Numbered from the stretch's first letter, positions 15,796 through 24,347 are shown. The stretch: DNA of 34,228 nt from Acidimicrobiaceae bacterium (GCA_002729125.1 PBTQ01000017.1:1-34228); one strand, 5' to 3'. Program-made: numbers and translations. Notes: a model not told the origin generated them from the sequence alone.

Positions 15796-16461
15796 ATGCG
15801 CGAGCCGATTTCCACCTACTACGGGCTGCTCCGCCGGATCCACGAGCTGCGGCAGCCCTCGCTGTACGTCGAGATCGGGGTGCACGAGGGCCACTCGTTG
15901 GAGTTCGTCCAACCCGGCACCCGCATCGTCGGGGTCGATCCCGAGCCAAAGGTGGCCAAACCTCCGCCACATACGACAATCGTCGCCCAGACCAGCGACG
16001 ACTTCTTCGCCGGTCCCGAGGCTCTGGGCGGGGCGACGATCGACCTTGCCTTCGCCGACGGGCTGCACTGGTGGGAGCAGACCCTGCGCGACGTCGCGAA
16101 TCTGGAACGCCACAGCTCCCCTGACGGCGTGATTCTCATCCACGACTGCAATCCGATCGACGAGGTAACGGCTGCGAGAGAGCGCACAACGGCGGTCTGG
16201 TCGGGCGATGTCTGGAAGACCGTTGTCGCCCTTCGTCGTTTCCGACCCGACCTGCAGGTTGTCGTCGCCGATGTCGAGCCGACCGGGCTGGCGATCGTCA
16301 CCGGGCTCGATCCGACCAACACCGTCATCTTCGACCGGTACGACGAGATCGTCGCTGAGATCGACCAACTCGGCTGGGCCGACATCGCCACCGCCGACCG
16401 CAGCGAGCTCTTGGGCCTGGTAGCCGGCGACTGGGCCGACCTCCGACCGCTGGTCGCCTGA
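15796..16461 (+). CDS. class I SAM-dependent methyltransferase-like protein
   Basis: A 221-residue Rossmann-fold protein resembling methyltransferase family 24 proteins. SAM motif I is YVEIGVHEGHS at 24-34, followed by IVGVDPEP, then IDLAFADGLHWWEQTLRDV and VILIHDCNP, matching the acidic loop and metal-binding strand of caffeoyl-CoA-type methyltransferases. The C-terminal third (TGLAIVTGLDPTN onward) is less familiar. The substrate cannot be told from the sequence. The ATG at 15796 is chosen from the TAGCCT hexamer upstream and the position of motif I; longer in-frame extensions would overlap the amidohydrolase. Confidence 0.78.
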   Translation: MREPISTYYGLLRRIHELRQPSLYVEIGVHEGHSLEFVQPGTRIVGVDPEPKVAKPPPHTTIVAQTSDDFFAGPEALGGATIDLAFADGLHWWEQTLRDVANLERHSSPDGVILIHDCNPIDEVTAARERTTAVWSGDVWKTVVALRRFRPDLQVVVADVEPTGLAIVTGLDPTNTVIFDRYDEIVAEIDQLGWADIATADRSELLGLVAGDWADLRPLVA

Positions 16462-16496
16462 GCGGCACTCCCCCTCACCGGCGACGATTCTTCGTC

Positions 16497-16502
16497 TAGC
16501 CT
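16497..16502 (+). promoter_or_regulatory. mscR: possible -10 element (TAGCCT) for mscR
   Basis: TAGCCT is 36 nt before ATG 16539, giving a short leader that carries AGGGGG (16529-16534) as ribosome binding site. Confidence 0.45.
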
Positions 16503-16538
16503 CCGACCGTTCCGGAGACGAACACCACAGGGGGTCCC

Positions 16539-17636
16539 ATGCCGCAGACCGTGAAGGGCGTCATCGCCATGGAGCAGGACGCTCCGGTGACCATCGAGAA
16601 CATCATCATCCCCGACCCGGGCCCGGGGGAAGCTGTTGTCGCCATCCAGGCCTGCGGGGTCTGCCACACCGATCTGCACTACCGCGAGGGCGGCATCAAC
16701 GACGAGTTCCCGTTCCTGCTCGGCCACGAGGCCAGTGGCGTCGTCGAAGCTGTCGGCGAGGGTGTGACCGAGGTCGAGCCCGGCGACTTCGTGATCCTCA
16801 ACTGGCGTGCTGTGTGCGGCACGTGCCGCAGCTGCCGCAAGGGCAAGCCACAGATCTGCTTCGACACCCACAACGCCACCCAGAAGATGACGCTCGAGGA
16901 CGGCACCGAGCTGTCGCCGGCGCTCGGCATCGGCGCCTTCGCCGAGAAGTCCCTGGTCGCTGCCGGTCAGTGCACCAAGGTCGATTCCGAGACGCGCCCG
17001 GCCGCCGCCGGCCTGCTCGGCTGTGGGGTCATGGCCGGAATCGGTGCTGCGATCAACACCGGCGGCGTCAGCCGCGGCGACAGCGTCGCCGTCTTCGGTT
17101 GTGGCGGCGTCGGCGACGCAGCCATTGCCGGTTCGAAGCTCGCAGGTGCGTCGATCATCATTGCCGTTGACATCGACGACCAGAAGCTCGAGTGGGCCAC
17201 CGGTTTCGGTGCGACGCACACGATCAACTCCACCACCGAGGATCCGGTCGAGAAGATCCGCGAACTCACCGGTGGCCACGGTGTCGATGTCGCGATCGAG
17301 GCGATCGGGCTACCCGAGGTCTATGCGCAGTGCTTCGAGGCCCGTGACCTCGCCGGCACCGTCGTGCTCGTCGGTGTTCCTCGGCCCGACATGGAGCTGA
17401 CGCTTCCGTTCCTCGACGTCTTCGGTCGCGGCGGTGCGCTCAAGTCGAGTTGGTACGGCGACTGCCTTCCGAGTCGCGACTTTCCGATGCTGATCGATCT
17501 CTACCAACAGGGCCGTCTCGATCTCGATGCATTCGTCTCGGAGATCATCGCCCTCGATGGTGTCGAGGAGGCCCTCCACAAGATGGAGCGGGGCGAGGTG
17601 CTCCGGTCGGTCGTCGAGATCGACGCAACACCGTGA
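16539..17636 (+). CDS. mscR: S-(hydroxymethyl)mycothiol dehydrogenase
   Basis: Zinc- and NAD-dependent dehydrogenase that oxidises the formaldehyde-mycothiol adduct (and reduces S-nitrosomycothiol); the main formaldehyde detoxification enzyme of mycothiol-containing Actinobacteria. The 365-residue sequence has the family opening [10 protein letters not shown], catalytic zinc ligands Cys42 ([13 protein letters not shown]), His63 and Glu64, and structural zinc cysteines 93, 96, 99 and 107. The diagnostic [19 protein letters not shown] and [13 protein letters not shown] stretches follow, as in mycobacterial MscR. AGGGGG gives a good ribosome binding site, 4 nt before the ATG. A SnoaL-like gene begins 10 bases after its stop codon. 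Confidence 0.95.
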   Translation: MPQTVKGVIAMEQDAPVTIENIIIPDPGPGEAVVAIQACGVCHTDLHYREGGINDEFPFLLGHEASGVVEAVGEGVTEVEPGDFVILNWRAVCGTCRSCRKGKPQICFDTHNATQKMTLEDGTELSPALGIGAFAEKSLVAAGQCTKVDSETRPAAAGLLGCGVMAGIGAAINTGGVSRGDSVAVFGCGGVGDAAIAGSKLAGASIIIAVDIDDQKLEWATGFGATHTINSTTEDPVEKIRELTGGHGVDVAIEAIGLPEVYAQCFEARDLAGTVVLVGVPRPDMELTLPFLDVFGRGGALKSSWYGDCLPSRDFPMLIDLYQQGRLDLDAFVSEIIALDGVEEALHKMERGEVLRSVVEIDATP

Positions 17637-17646
17637 TGGTGCTCCG

Positions 17647-18084
17647 GTGAGCGCCGCACCCGCAGACGACATCGAAGCGATCCGACAACTCAAGGCGCGG
17701 TACTTCCGCACCCTCGACCAGAAGGACTGGTCCGGTTATCGACAGGTCTTTGCCGACGATGTCGAGATCGACGTGACCGACGATGCTGCCGACGGCCGCT
17801 ACACGGGAACCGAGATTTACCTTCCGATGATCGAGTCGTTGCTCGGCGCGGCGACAACCGTGCACCGCGGTGGGCAGGCCGAGATCGCTGTCGACGGCGA
17901 CGCTGCCAGCGGCATCTGGGCGATGGACGACCGGATCTGGTTCCCCGGCGGGGCCACCCTCATTGGATCCGGCTGGTACGACGAGACCTACCGACGCACC
18001 TCCGGCGGTTGGTTGATCGCCACCATGCGACTGCGCCGGCACCGAGTCGAACTCGACGGCGTCGTCATTTTCCCGCCGAACTAA
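17647..18084 (+). CDS. SnoaL-like/NTF2-fold protein
   Basis: A 145-residue protein of the SnoaL-like NTF2 superfamily, typified by the start DDIEAIRQLKARYFRTLDQKDWSGYRQVFADDVEID. The family includes ring cyclases, dehydratases and non-catalytic small-molecule binders, so the role is open. The GTG at 17647 places the first helix about 8 residues in and leaves 10 bases after mscR, so co-transcription is likely; upstream in-frame ATGs would lie inside mscR. The end lies 3 bases from the convergent thiolase. Confidence 0.8.
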   Translation: MSAAPADDIEAIRQLKARYFRTLDQKDWSGYRQVFADDVEIDVTDDAADGRYTGTEIYLPMIESLLGAATTVHRGGQAEIAVDGDAASGIWAMDDRIWFPGGATLIGSGWYDETYRRTSGGWLIATMRLRRHRVELDGVVIFPPN

Positions 18085-18087
18085 CCA

Positions 18088-19554
18088 TCAGATCGTGAAC
18101 GTTCGGCCCTCAACGGCGACCCGTGCCCCGATCAGGTCCTCCTGCGTGGCCCGAGCAGCCAACGTTTCGTCCTCGCACGCAGCGACGGCCCGCTTCCCGC
18201 TGTCGAGATCAATGATCGCCGAAACACGGGGACCGGCGGCCGTGTAGGTGGCGATCACCCCTGCACCGTGCGGGTCCTCGTCGAGCGGCGCGACATCGGT
18301 CGAGGCTTGGACGTCGGCGACGAGATCGGATGGCGTGCATCGAACGCTGGGGTCCGTTCCCCACACGGTGAGGCCCGGCTTGGTGAGCAGTCCACTGACG
18401 GCGGTGACCAAGCCCCGATCCCCCGGCCGCTCACGCAAGCGCTCGACCATGGCGACCGTGGCTTGGAGGACGAAGTTGTTGAACGGTCCGCCTGCGAACG
18501 GCATCCCACCCGTGATGGTGGCCGGCGCGTCGGGGTCAAGCCCGAGTTCGGCCTGCTGTACCCGGACGGCGGCCGGGAAACACGAGTAAAGCTCGACGTG
18601 TTCGATCGCAGTGAGCGGCTCGCCCAGCCGCACCTCGGCCGTTCGGCCGAGCACACCCATCGCCGGCCATCGATGCAGATCGGCCCGCCGACTGAGCGAC
18701 AGGGACTGGGACGACTCGAGCGCAACGAGCGGATAGACGGAACGATCGGGGGCGATTCCGGCCAGTTCTGCAGCGGCGGTCGACGTGATGAGAATCGCCG
18801 CAGCCTGATCGACGCCCCACTGACTGTTGTGCCACTTGTTGTAGGGGAACGCAAGCATTCGGTTGCCCTCGCCGGGTTCGCGGATCCATGCCGCCGACCG
18901 GGGCTCCGGGAAGGCCGCCTTCGGATTTACCCGCGCGACCTCGTTGAACGATTCCCACACGACAGCGATGTCATCGCGGTGCTCGTCGAGGGTCCATCCC
19001 GCTGCGGCGCGTCGAGCCGAGTCGATGAGCGCGTACTGCTGCACAGGGGCGACAGCGCCGATGTCGATCTCGGGGCGGGCGACGATCTCGCCCTCGGGCG
19101 CAATCAGTTTGTCGTCACCGCGCTCGAACGCATCGAGCGGTGGCAACTCGACCCCCGCCCGACGAGCGAGATCGTCACGCCGCTTGGTCTCGCCGCCGAC
19201 GATCAGCGCTGCGCGGGCCGATCCGTCGAGGACGGCCTCGATCGCCCGATTGATGAGCGCCTGTTGGGGAATCCCGACCTGGTAGGTGACGGCCTGCGCA
19301 TCGGGAGCACCGATGGCATGGGCGACTCGGCCGGCGGCGTCGGTGAGCATCGACAGGCCCTGCGTGGCCAGTACGAGGTCGACCATCGAGGCGATCGAGT
19401 CGCTGCCGGTGTTGACGACCGCAGCACGGGCGGCCTCGCACATGAGTGCGGCACAGTCGACGCCCTCGCCGGGCTCGGTCGGCCATTGCTCCGCCGTGGC
19501 CACCCCGACTGCGACGGGATACGACCGGGTGAGATCCTCCGTGCTGATCGCCAT
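18088..19554 (-). CDS. thiolase-family protein lacking the nucleophilic Cys (Rv1867-like)
   Basis: A 488-residue acetyl-CoA acetyltransferase-like protein with a C-terminal OB-fold-like segment (GPRVSAIIDLDSGKRAVAAC onward). Family features: VELYSCFPAAVRVQQAELGL and GGMPFAGGPFNNFVLQA. The region that should hold the nucleophilic Cys reads YQVGIPQQALINRA (91-104) and has no cysteine, and the ALGHP-type His motif is replaced by GGPFNN. It resembles the mycobacterial Rv1867 group, whose reaction is not established to my knowledge. Its ATG (19554) shares a base with the TGA of the flavin reductase upstream (TGATG), so the two are translated together. Confidence 0.85.
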   Translation of the reverse strand: MAISTEDLTRSYPVAVGVATAEQWPTEPGEGVDCAALMCEAARAAVVNTGSDSIASMVDLVLATQGLSMLTDAAGRVAHAIGAPDAQAVTYQVGIPQQALINRAIEAVLDGSARAALIVGGETKRRDDLARRAGVELPPLDAFERGDDKLIAPEGEIVARPEIDIGAVAPVQQYALIDSARRAAAGWTLDEHRDDIAVVWESFNEVARVNPKAAFPEPRSAAWIREPGEGNRMLAFPYNKWHNSQWGVDQAAAILITSTAAAELAGIAPDRSVYPLVALESSQSLSLSRRADLHRWPAMGVLGRTAEVRLGEPLTAIEHVELYSCFPAAVRVQQAELGLDPDAPATITGGMPFAGGPFNNFVLQATVAMVERLRERPGDRGLVTAVSGLLTKPGLTVWGTDPSVRCTPSDLVADVQASTDVAPLDEDPHGAGVIATYTAAGPRVSAIIDLDSGKRAVAACEDETLAARATQEDLIGARVAVEGRTFTI

Positions 19555-20171
19555 CAGGCCGGTCGGGTGAGGTCGAACAGGTCGGTGGCGTGGGAGTACC
19601 AGTTGCCGGCGTGGCGGCCGACCGCCCGCAGCTCGGACTGGTTCACGCGAGTGCCATTGAGGACTCGATCGGCAACGTGCACCACGACGACTTCACCGAT
19701 AACGAGGTCGTTGCCACCACCCGCGCGACCGACGTGCACGATGTCGACGACGATGCACTCCATCGTGGCGGTCGCCTCCGCGACGCGGGGCGGACGGATG
19801 CGTTCCGACGCCAGCTTGGTCAACCCGGCGTGTTCAAACTCGTCCTCCTCGGGTGGCAGTGTCACAGCGGTGTCGTTCATCGCCGCGACGGTCTCGGCCG
19901 TGACGATGTTGACCGTGAACTCCGGTACCTGCTTCACGTTGGCGAGCGAGTCCTTGTCGCCACCGCTGACCGAACTGGGAGAGAAGGCAACGTGCATCGG
20001 GTCGTTGCCGATCAGGTTGAAGAACGAATAGGGCGCGAGGTTGGCGATGCCGTCGGCCGAGAGCGAGCCGATCCACCCGATGGGCCGCGGAACGATCAGG
20101 CCCGAGCACAGCTTGTAGGCATCGTGCGCAGCGATCTCGCCGGTGAAGAACGTCGTGGAGGCGTCGGACAT
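19554..20171 (-). CDS. flavin reductase family (DIM6/NTAB-like) protein
   Basis: A 205-residue FMN-binding split-barrel protein. RPIGWIGSLSADGIANLAPYSFFN is the typical flavin-binding stretch, followed by PPRVAEATATMEC and the C-terminal VGRHAGNWYSHATDLFDL. Members use NAD(P)H to reduce flavin for a partner monooxygenase. The divergent neighbour at 20216 is an HsaA-like monooxygenase, so they plausibly form a two-component system. The ATG at 20171 is chosen over a longer in-frame start: the fold begins here and CACAAT (20183-20178) lies 6 nt upstream. It is translationally coupled to the thiolase-like gene. Confidence 0.85.
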   Translation of the reverse strand: MSDASTTFFTGEIAAHDAYKLCSGLIVPRPIGWIGSLSADGIANLAPYSFFNLIGNDPMHVAFSPSSVSGGDKDSLANVKQVPEFTVNIVTAETVAAMNDTAVTLPPEEDEFEHAGLTKLASERIRPPRVAEATATMECIVVDIVHVGRAGGGNDLVIGEVVVVHVADRVLNGTRVNQSELRAVGRHAGNWYSHATDLFDLTRPA

Positions 20172-20176
20172 GGCTG

Positions 20177-20210
20177 AATTGTGCGACTCCAGCGTCCACT
20201 TGTCACAATT
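20177..20210. promoter_or_regulatory. symmetric divergent promoter of the flavin reductase and monooxygenase genes
   Basis: A perfect 7-bp inverted repeat, AATTGTG (20177-20183) and CACAATT (20204-20210), places a CACAAT hexamer 6 nt before each start codon (20171 minus, 20216 plus). The arms may be the two -10 elements or a shared operator. Confidence 0.5.
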
Positions 20211-20215
20211 GACCC

Positions 20216-21340
20216 ATGACCGCTCTGCTTGACGCCGCTCGCGACCTGTTCGAAACCCTCGACGCCGAGGCTGCGATTGCCGAGGAAGCTGGCACACCGA
20301 TGACCGGTCGTGCCGTGGCTCTGTGCCGAGACGCCGGGTTGTACGGGACGATGATCACCCGGGATGCAGGTGGGGCAGAGCTGACGATCGGCGAGAGCCT
20401 CGACGTCTTCAAGGAGCTGGCCCGAGCGGACGGTTCGACCGGTTGGGCCGTCATGGCATCGTCAACAGCGGCCGCTTACTTCTCGGCGTTCTGCCCCGAT
20501 TCGTTCGTCCAGCAGGCGTTCGGTGACGGCCCCTCGCCGCTGGTCGCTGGCCAGTTCGCCCCCAACGGTGTAGCCGTGCCCGACGGCGACACGTACGCCA
20601 TCACCGGCTCGTACAACTTCGGCAGCGGCATTGAGCACGCCGACTGGGTCGGCTGCGGTTCGTTCACCGCCCCGACCGACGGCAGTCCGGCCGACTACAT
20701 GTTCGCCGTCGTTCCCAAAGAGGAAGCCAACATCACCGGCAACTGGGACGTGCTCGGGCTCCGAGCGACCGCCAGCTACGACTACTCGATCGACTCGACC
20801 GTCCCGGCCGACCGAACTTTCAGCTTCGGTGGCCATACCCGTCATCGGGGTGGTCCGATGTACGACCTCGGTGTGTTGTGCCTCACCGAGGTCGGCCATG
20901 CCGGTTGGGTGCTTGGTGTCCTGCGGCGAGCGATCGACGAGGCGGCGCTCATCGCCCGCTCGAAGCAGCGCATGACCGGCAAGACCACGCTTGCCGACGA
21001 TCCTCGTTTCCAGTACGACCTGGCGATGGCCGAGTCAACACTCCAGTCCGGCGAGCTGTGGATTCGCGACGCGTTCCACCGAGCCGAGCAGCACGCCATC
21101 GCCGGCGGTGGCATCGACCCGGCGATCGACAACGACGTTCGCCAGTCGACGACCTTCCTCACCCAGCGTGCGTGTCGCGTAGTGCAGGACCTCTACCTAC
21201 ACATTGGCACGACCGCGCTGCGCGACGGGCCGTTCCAGCGCTGCTTCCGCGACCTGCACGCAGGCAGCCAGCACGCGATGGTGAGTCCGGCGCACACCTT
21301 CGAGTTCGCGGGCCGGCTCCTCGCCGCGCCGGAGGCCTAG
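20216..21340 (+). CDS. HsaA-like flavin-dependent monooxygenase (acyl-CoA dehydrogenase fold)
   Basis: A 374-residue group D flavin monooxygenase, oxygenase component. ITGSYNFGSGIEHADWVGCG (588-607 of the gene's middle third in DNA order) and GLRATASYDYSID correspond to the FAD-binding loops. The C-terminal QRCFRDLHAGSQHAM motif is the HsaA/HpaB-like signature rather than the Glu of dehydrogenases. Such enzymes hydroxylate aromatic or steroid-derived substrates with reduced flavin supplied by a separate reductase, here probably the divergent gene. The substrate is unknown. Its stop codon (TAG 21338-21340) shares the palindrome CTAG with the stop codon of the convergent sulfatase gene. Confidence 0.88.
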   Translation: MTALLDAARDLFETLDAEAAIAEEAGTPMTGRAVALCRDAGLYGTMITRDAGGAELTIGESLDVFKELARADGSTGWAVMASSTAAAYFSAFCPDSFVQQAFGDGPSPLVAGQFAPNGVAVPDGDTYAITGSYNFGSGIEHADWVGCGSFTAPTDGSPADYMFAVVPKEEANITGNWDVLGLRATASYDYSIDSTVPADRTFSFGGHTRHRGGPMYDLGVLCLTEVGHAGWVLGVLRRAIDEAALIARSKQRMTGKTTLADDPRFQYDLAMAESTLQSGELWIRDAFHRAEQHAIAGGGIDPAIDNDVRQSTTFLTQRACRVVQDLYLHIGTTALRDGPFQRCFRDLHAGSQHAMVSPAHTFEFAGRLLAAPEA

Positions 21341-23904
21341 CCCTCAGCGCAGGCCTTGTCGGCGAGCTTGGCGATCACCCGCTGCATCATTTCGCGAGCG
21401 ACCATGGGCCCGGCGTTCTGGTTCTGACCGGTGATGAGATCGTCATCGACCACAACATGGTTGGCGAAGGCGTCGCGGCGCTTGTGGCGGGTCGACTCGT
21501 ACAGCGCCCCAACGTTGCGCAGTTCCCGCTCCGGGTGCTGCGGGGTGTGGCTGATGCCGAGTTGCTTCACCTGACGGTCGGTGACAGCGGTGAGGCGGCG
21601 TCCTTCGACGAACAAGGTGCCGTCGGGGTTCGTGGCCTGAAGGAGTCCGAGTGGACCGTGGCACACGCCGCCGATGACCGCTTCGTTGGCGATCGCAGCC
21701 GAAGCTTGCTCGCCGACGGCCTCGGAACGGCCGAGATCCCAGGCCGCGCCCCAACCGCCGGCGAAGAAGACGATGTCGTACGTCGACATGTCGAGATCGC
21801 CGATGGCGAGCGAGTTCTCGCAGAGGTCCTGGAGTACGGGGTCGTCGAGGTAACGGTCGTCCTCGGTGGTGCGAATCGGGGGGCGGAACGACGTCGGGTC
21901 GAACGGGATGTCGCCCCCGCGAGGTGACGCCACGTCGACCTCCATGCCGGCGTCGAGGAACGCGTAGTACGGCACGGTGAGTTCGGAGCCGAACACCCCC
22001 GTGGCCTTCCCGGGCTTGAGCGTGCCGTGGTTGGTAGCCACGACGAGCGCCTTGCGCCCGGCGACACCCGACAGATCAACGCCGGTGACATCGTCGTCGG
22101 GGTGCATGCCCACCTTCTGCAGCGCCTTGCGCAGGCGGAGGACGGGTCGTGGAGGTGTCTTCATCTTGGGGATCTTTCGTTCGGGCCGCGGGACGTAGGG
22201 CCACGGGGTGTTGCGTTCGTGGACTTTTTCGCTGCGGGTGGTGGTGAGCGTCTGCTGCAATGCGGTGAGCAGATCGGCGTGCGCCGGATCGATGGCGAGG
22301 TTGACGGCCTCGACCGGATCGGCCTCGAGGTCGTAGAGCTCCCACTGATCGGGGATCGGCTCGGTGCGGTACGCAGGGCCGGCCGGGCTGCGCACCGAGA
22401 GGTGGCGTACGTGCGGATCGGTCCAGGTGGCCGGGTCGTCGAAGGTGCGGGCGATCTTGTAGAGCGTGCCCTCGTGTTCGACGACGACGCCCTCAACGTT
22501 GGTCGCGGCATGGGCCGGGATCCGGATCTGCAGGGGGAATGCCGGTTCGAGCCGGCCACGGGCACGAGCCATCGCGCTGGCAGAGCCGTCGCCTTCGAGC
22601 ATGTTGTCGCGGGTGATCAGGTAGATCGGCTGGCCTTCCGGCGCGTCTCCCGGCGATGTGACCAGGCCGCTGAGATCGCGTCCGGGGAGCAGGTGCACCT
22701 CGCTGTGGGTCTTTTTGAGCGTCTCGGCGAGTTGGGCCTCGTCGGCGCCGGCGAAGCCGAGCAGGGTCGGCAGCAGGTCGATATGGCTGGTCGGTGTGCG
22801 CTCGATCGATGCTCCGACGGATGCCTGGGCCCCGACCCGAGCGATCTGGAACGGCACTCGGACGGCCTCGTCGTAGAGCTGGTACCACTTCTGGTGCAGT
22901 CCGCCGTGCGAGCCGAGGAGGTCGCCGTGGTCGGCGCTGAACACGAGCACGGCATCGTCGGCGTTGTCGGTGACGGCTTTGCGGACCCGGTCGATTGGGC
23001 CGTCGACGTCGTGATGGAGGCGGTAGTAGAGCTCCCGGTACTCGGCGGCGTTTCTCTCGTACGCGCCCTTCACGAGGGGGGTGATCGCATAGCCCGAGTA
23101 GTACGCGTCCCGGTAAGCGCTGTGGAGCGCAGGCTTGCTCGAGAGATCTTCGTTGTCGGTGGGCGACGGCGGGATCGTCGGCGGCGGGGCGACCGACGGT
23201 GGGTAGGTCTTACCCTGCCGCATGAAGCGCGGGAACAGCACGATGTCGTGCGGGTTGACGAAGCAGCACATGAGGAGGAACGGCTTCAGCGCCTCCTCAT
23301 CGCCGGCTGCGCGGCGGGCGTACCGGTCCTCGAGCCATGCGACGGTGCGGTCGGCGTACAGCGGGTCGCGGATGTAGCCCGTGTTGGCGATATCAGCGCC
23401 GTGGGGTTCGGGTCCGACCCAGCCGCTGAAGCCGAACTCGCCGAGAGGGTCGGCATCGAGGTACGCCTGCACGGCCTTCGGGAAGACGTGGCCATCACCC
23501 GAGTTGGTCGGCACCGGCTTGCCGTTCTTCATGAGATCGGCGTGGCTGACATGCCATTTGCCGTCGTAGTGGGTGTCGTAGCCTGCTGCCCGGAACCAGT
23601 TGCCGATCGTGGGGACCTCACCCGGGCGCAACCACCGCATGCGGGTGTCGTCGTGGAGTTTGCCGAGACCGTCGGTCTGGGTGACGCCGTGCACTTCGGG
23701 GTACTGGCCGGTGAGCAGCGATGGGCGGCTCGGAACACACGCGGTCGAGGCGACATAGTGCCGCTCGAAGCTCACACCGTTGTCGGCGAACCAGGCACGG
23801 GCGGGCAGGTGCTCGTTACGCCAGGCCCGGATCTCGTCGTTCTCGTAGCTCGGAGCGGCGCGCTCTTCGTCGGTGAGGATGATGATCAGGTCGGGACGGC
23901 TCAT
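21337..23904 (-). CDS. sulfatase fused to a DJ-1/PfpI (Hsp31-like) domain
   Basis: An 855-residue two-domain protein. Residues 1 to about 570 are a type I sulfatase. Cys56 in CVPSRPSLLTG is the formylglycine site (CxPxR). GKWH (Lys116, His118), NPHD (His219), SADHGD (Asp325, His326) and Lys339 complete the metal and sulfate site. The N-terminal ligand pair is Asp-Glu (LTDEERA) rather than the common Asp-Asp or Asp-Gln. Residues about 615-855 are a DJ-1/PfpI domain: Glu641 (VFGSELTVPYYAF), ASPRGGDIPFDP, FAGGWGAAWDL, and nucleophile Cys748 with His749 in GGVCHGP, closest to Hsp31/glyoxalase III. The ATG at 23904 overlaps the preceding stop codon (ATGA). No signal peptide is seen, so it is probably cytoplasmic. 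Confidence 0.92.
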   Translation of the reverse strand: MSRPDLIIILTDEERAAPSYENDEIRAWRNEHLPARAWFADNGVSFERHYVASTACVPSRPSLLTGQYPEVHGVTQTDGLGKLHDDTRMRWLRPGEVPTIGNWFRAAGYDTHYDGKWHVSHADLMKNGKPVPTNSGDGHVFPKAVQAYLDADPLGEFGFSGWVGPEPHGADIANTGYIRDPLYADRTVAWLEDRYARRAAGDEEALKPFLLMCCFVNPHDIVLFPRFMRQGKTYPPSVAPPPTIPPSPTDNEDLSSKPALHSAYRDAYYSGYAITPLVKGAYERNAAEYRELYYRLHHDVDGPIDRVRKAVTDNADDAVLVFSADHGDLLGSHGGLHQKWYQLYDEAVRVPFQIARVGAQASVGASIERTPTSHIDLLPTLLGFAGADEAQLAETLKKTHSEVHLLPGRDLSGLVTSPGDAPEGQPIYLITRDNMLEGDGSASAMARARGRLEPAFPLQIRIPAHAATNVEGVVVEHEGTLYKIARTFDDPATWTDPHVRHLSVRSPAGPAYRTEPIPDQWELYDLEADPVEAVNLAIDPAHADLLTALQQTLTTTRSEKVHERNTPWPYVPRPERKIPKMKTPPRPVLRLRKALQKVGMHPDDDVTGVDLSGVAGRKALVVATNHGTLKPGKATGVFGSELTVPYYAFLDAGMEVDVASPRGGDIPFDPTSFRPPIRTTEDDRYLDDPVLQDLCENSLAIGDLDMSTYDIVFFAGGWGAAWDLGRSEAVGEQASAAIANEAVIGGVCHGPLGLLQATNPDGTLFVEGRRLTAVTDRQVKQLGISHTPQHPERELRNVGALYESTRHKRRDAFANHVVVDDDLITGQNQNAGPMVAREMMQRVIAKLADKACAEG

Positions 23905-24347
23905 GAGCTTTCCTTCTCGGAGCGGGCGACGAGGTCGTTGACGAGCGACGAGTTCGTTCGCCCGATAAGCCGAGCGGCGGCTTTGGTAGCAAGCTTCATC
24001 AGTGGTCGAGGGCCGGGTTCGATGCTGGCGGTGAGTTCGATCGAGGTGCCTGCCCCGTGGGCCGCCAGTACCCATCGGTTCTGCACGCTGCGCAGCGCCC
24101 TGGGGAGACCGATGATCTCGTAGGCCATCACCTCATTCGGTGTCCACTCGACGATCTCCTCGAGCAGGACGTTGGATCCCACGACGACCCGACGGCGAGC
24201 GTCGGGCCCTGCCGGCGCAGCGGTCATGGCGCTGCAGTGATTGATGGCTGACGCCCAGGTGTGCAGCTGGAAGTAGCCGCCGAGCACCGACCACACAACC
24301 TCGGGCGGCGCCGACGAGTGGCCGGTCTTGACGACGTGTTCGGTCAT
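23901..24347 (-). CDS. SRPBCC-family (polyketide cyclase/START-like) protein
   Basis: A 148-residue helix-grip protein. The opening VVKTGHSSAPPEVVWSVLGGYFQLHTWASAI and the strand pattern TPNEVMAYEIIGLPRALRSVQNRW are typical of SRPBCC polyketide-cyclase-like proteins, which bind hydrophobic ligands and only sometimes catalyse. The C-terminal helix ends in NDLVARSEKESS. It overlaps by 4 bases (ATGA) with both the TetR gene before it and the sulfatase/DJ-1 fusion after it, so it belongs to the same transcript. It could be a ligand carrier for the operon's substrate; that is inference. Confidence 0.82.
   Translation of the reverse strand: MTEHVVKTGHSSAPPEVVWSVLGGYFQLHTWASAINHCSAMTAAPAGPDARRRVVVGSNVLLEEIVEWTPNEVMAYEIIGLPRALRSVQNRWVLAAHGAGTSIELTASIEPGPRPLMKLATKAAARLIGRTNSSLVNDLVARSEKESS

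Noticed and set aside
15819-17279. 486-codon minus-strand open frame opposite the methyltransferase and mscR
   Set aside because: It is a shadow of two well-supported plus-strand genes.
22027-24123. 698-codon plus-strand open frame opposite the sulfatase/DJ-1 gene
   Set aside because: It mirrors the real gene in high-GC DNA, shows no recognisable domain, and the opposite strand has full catalytic motifs.
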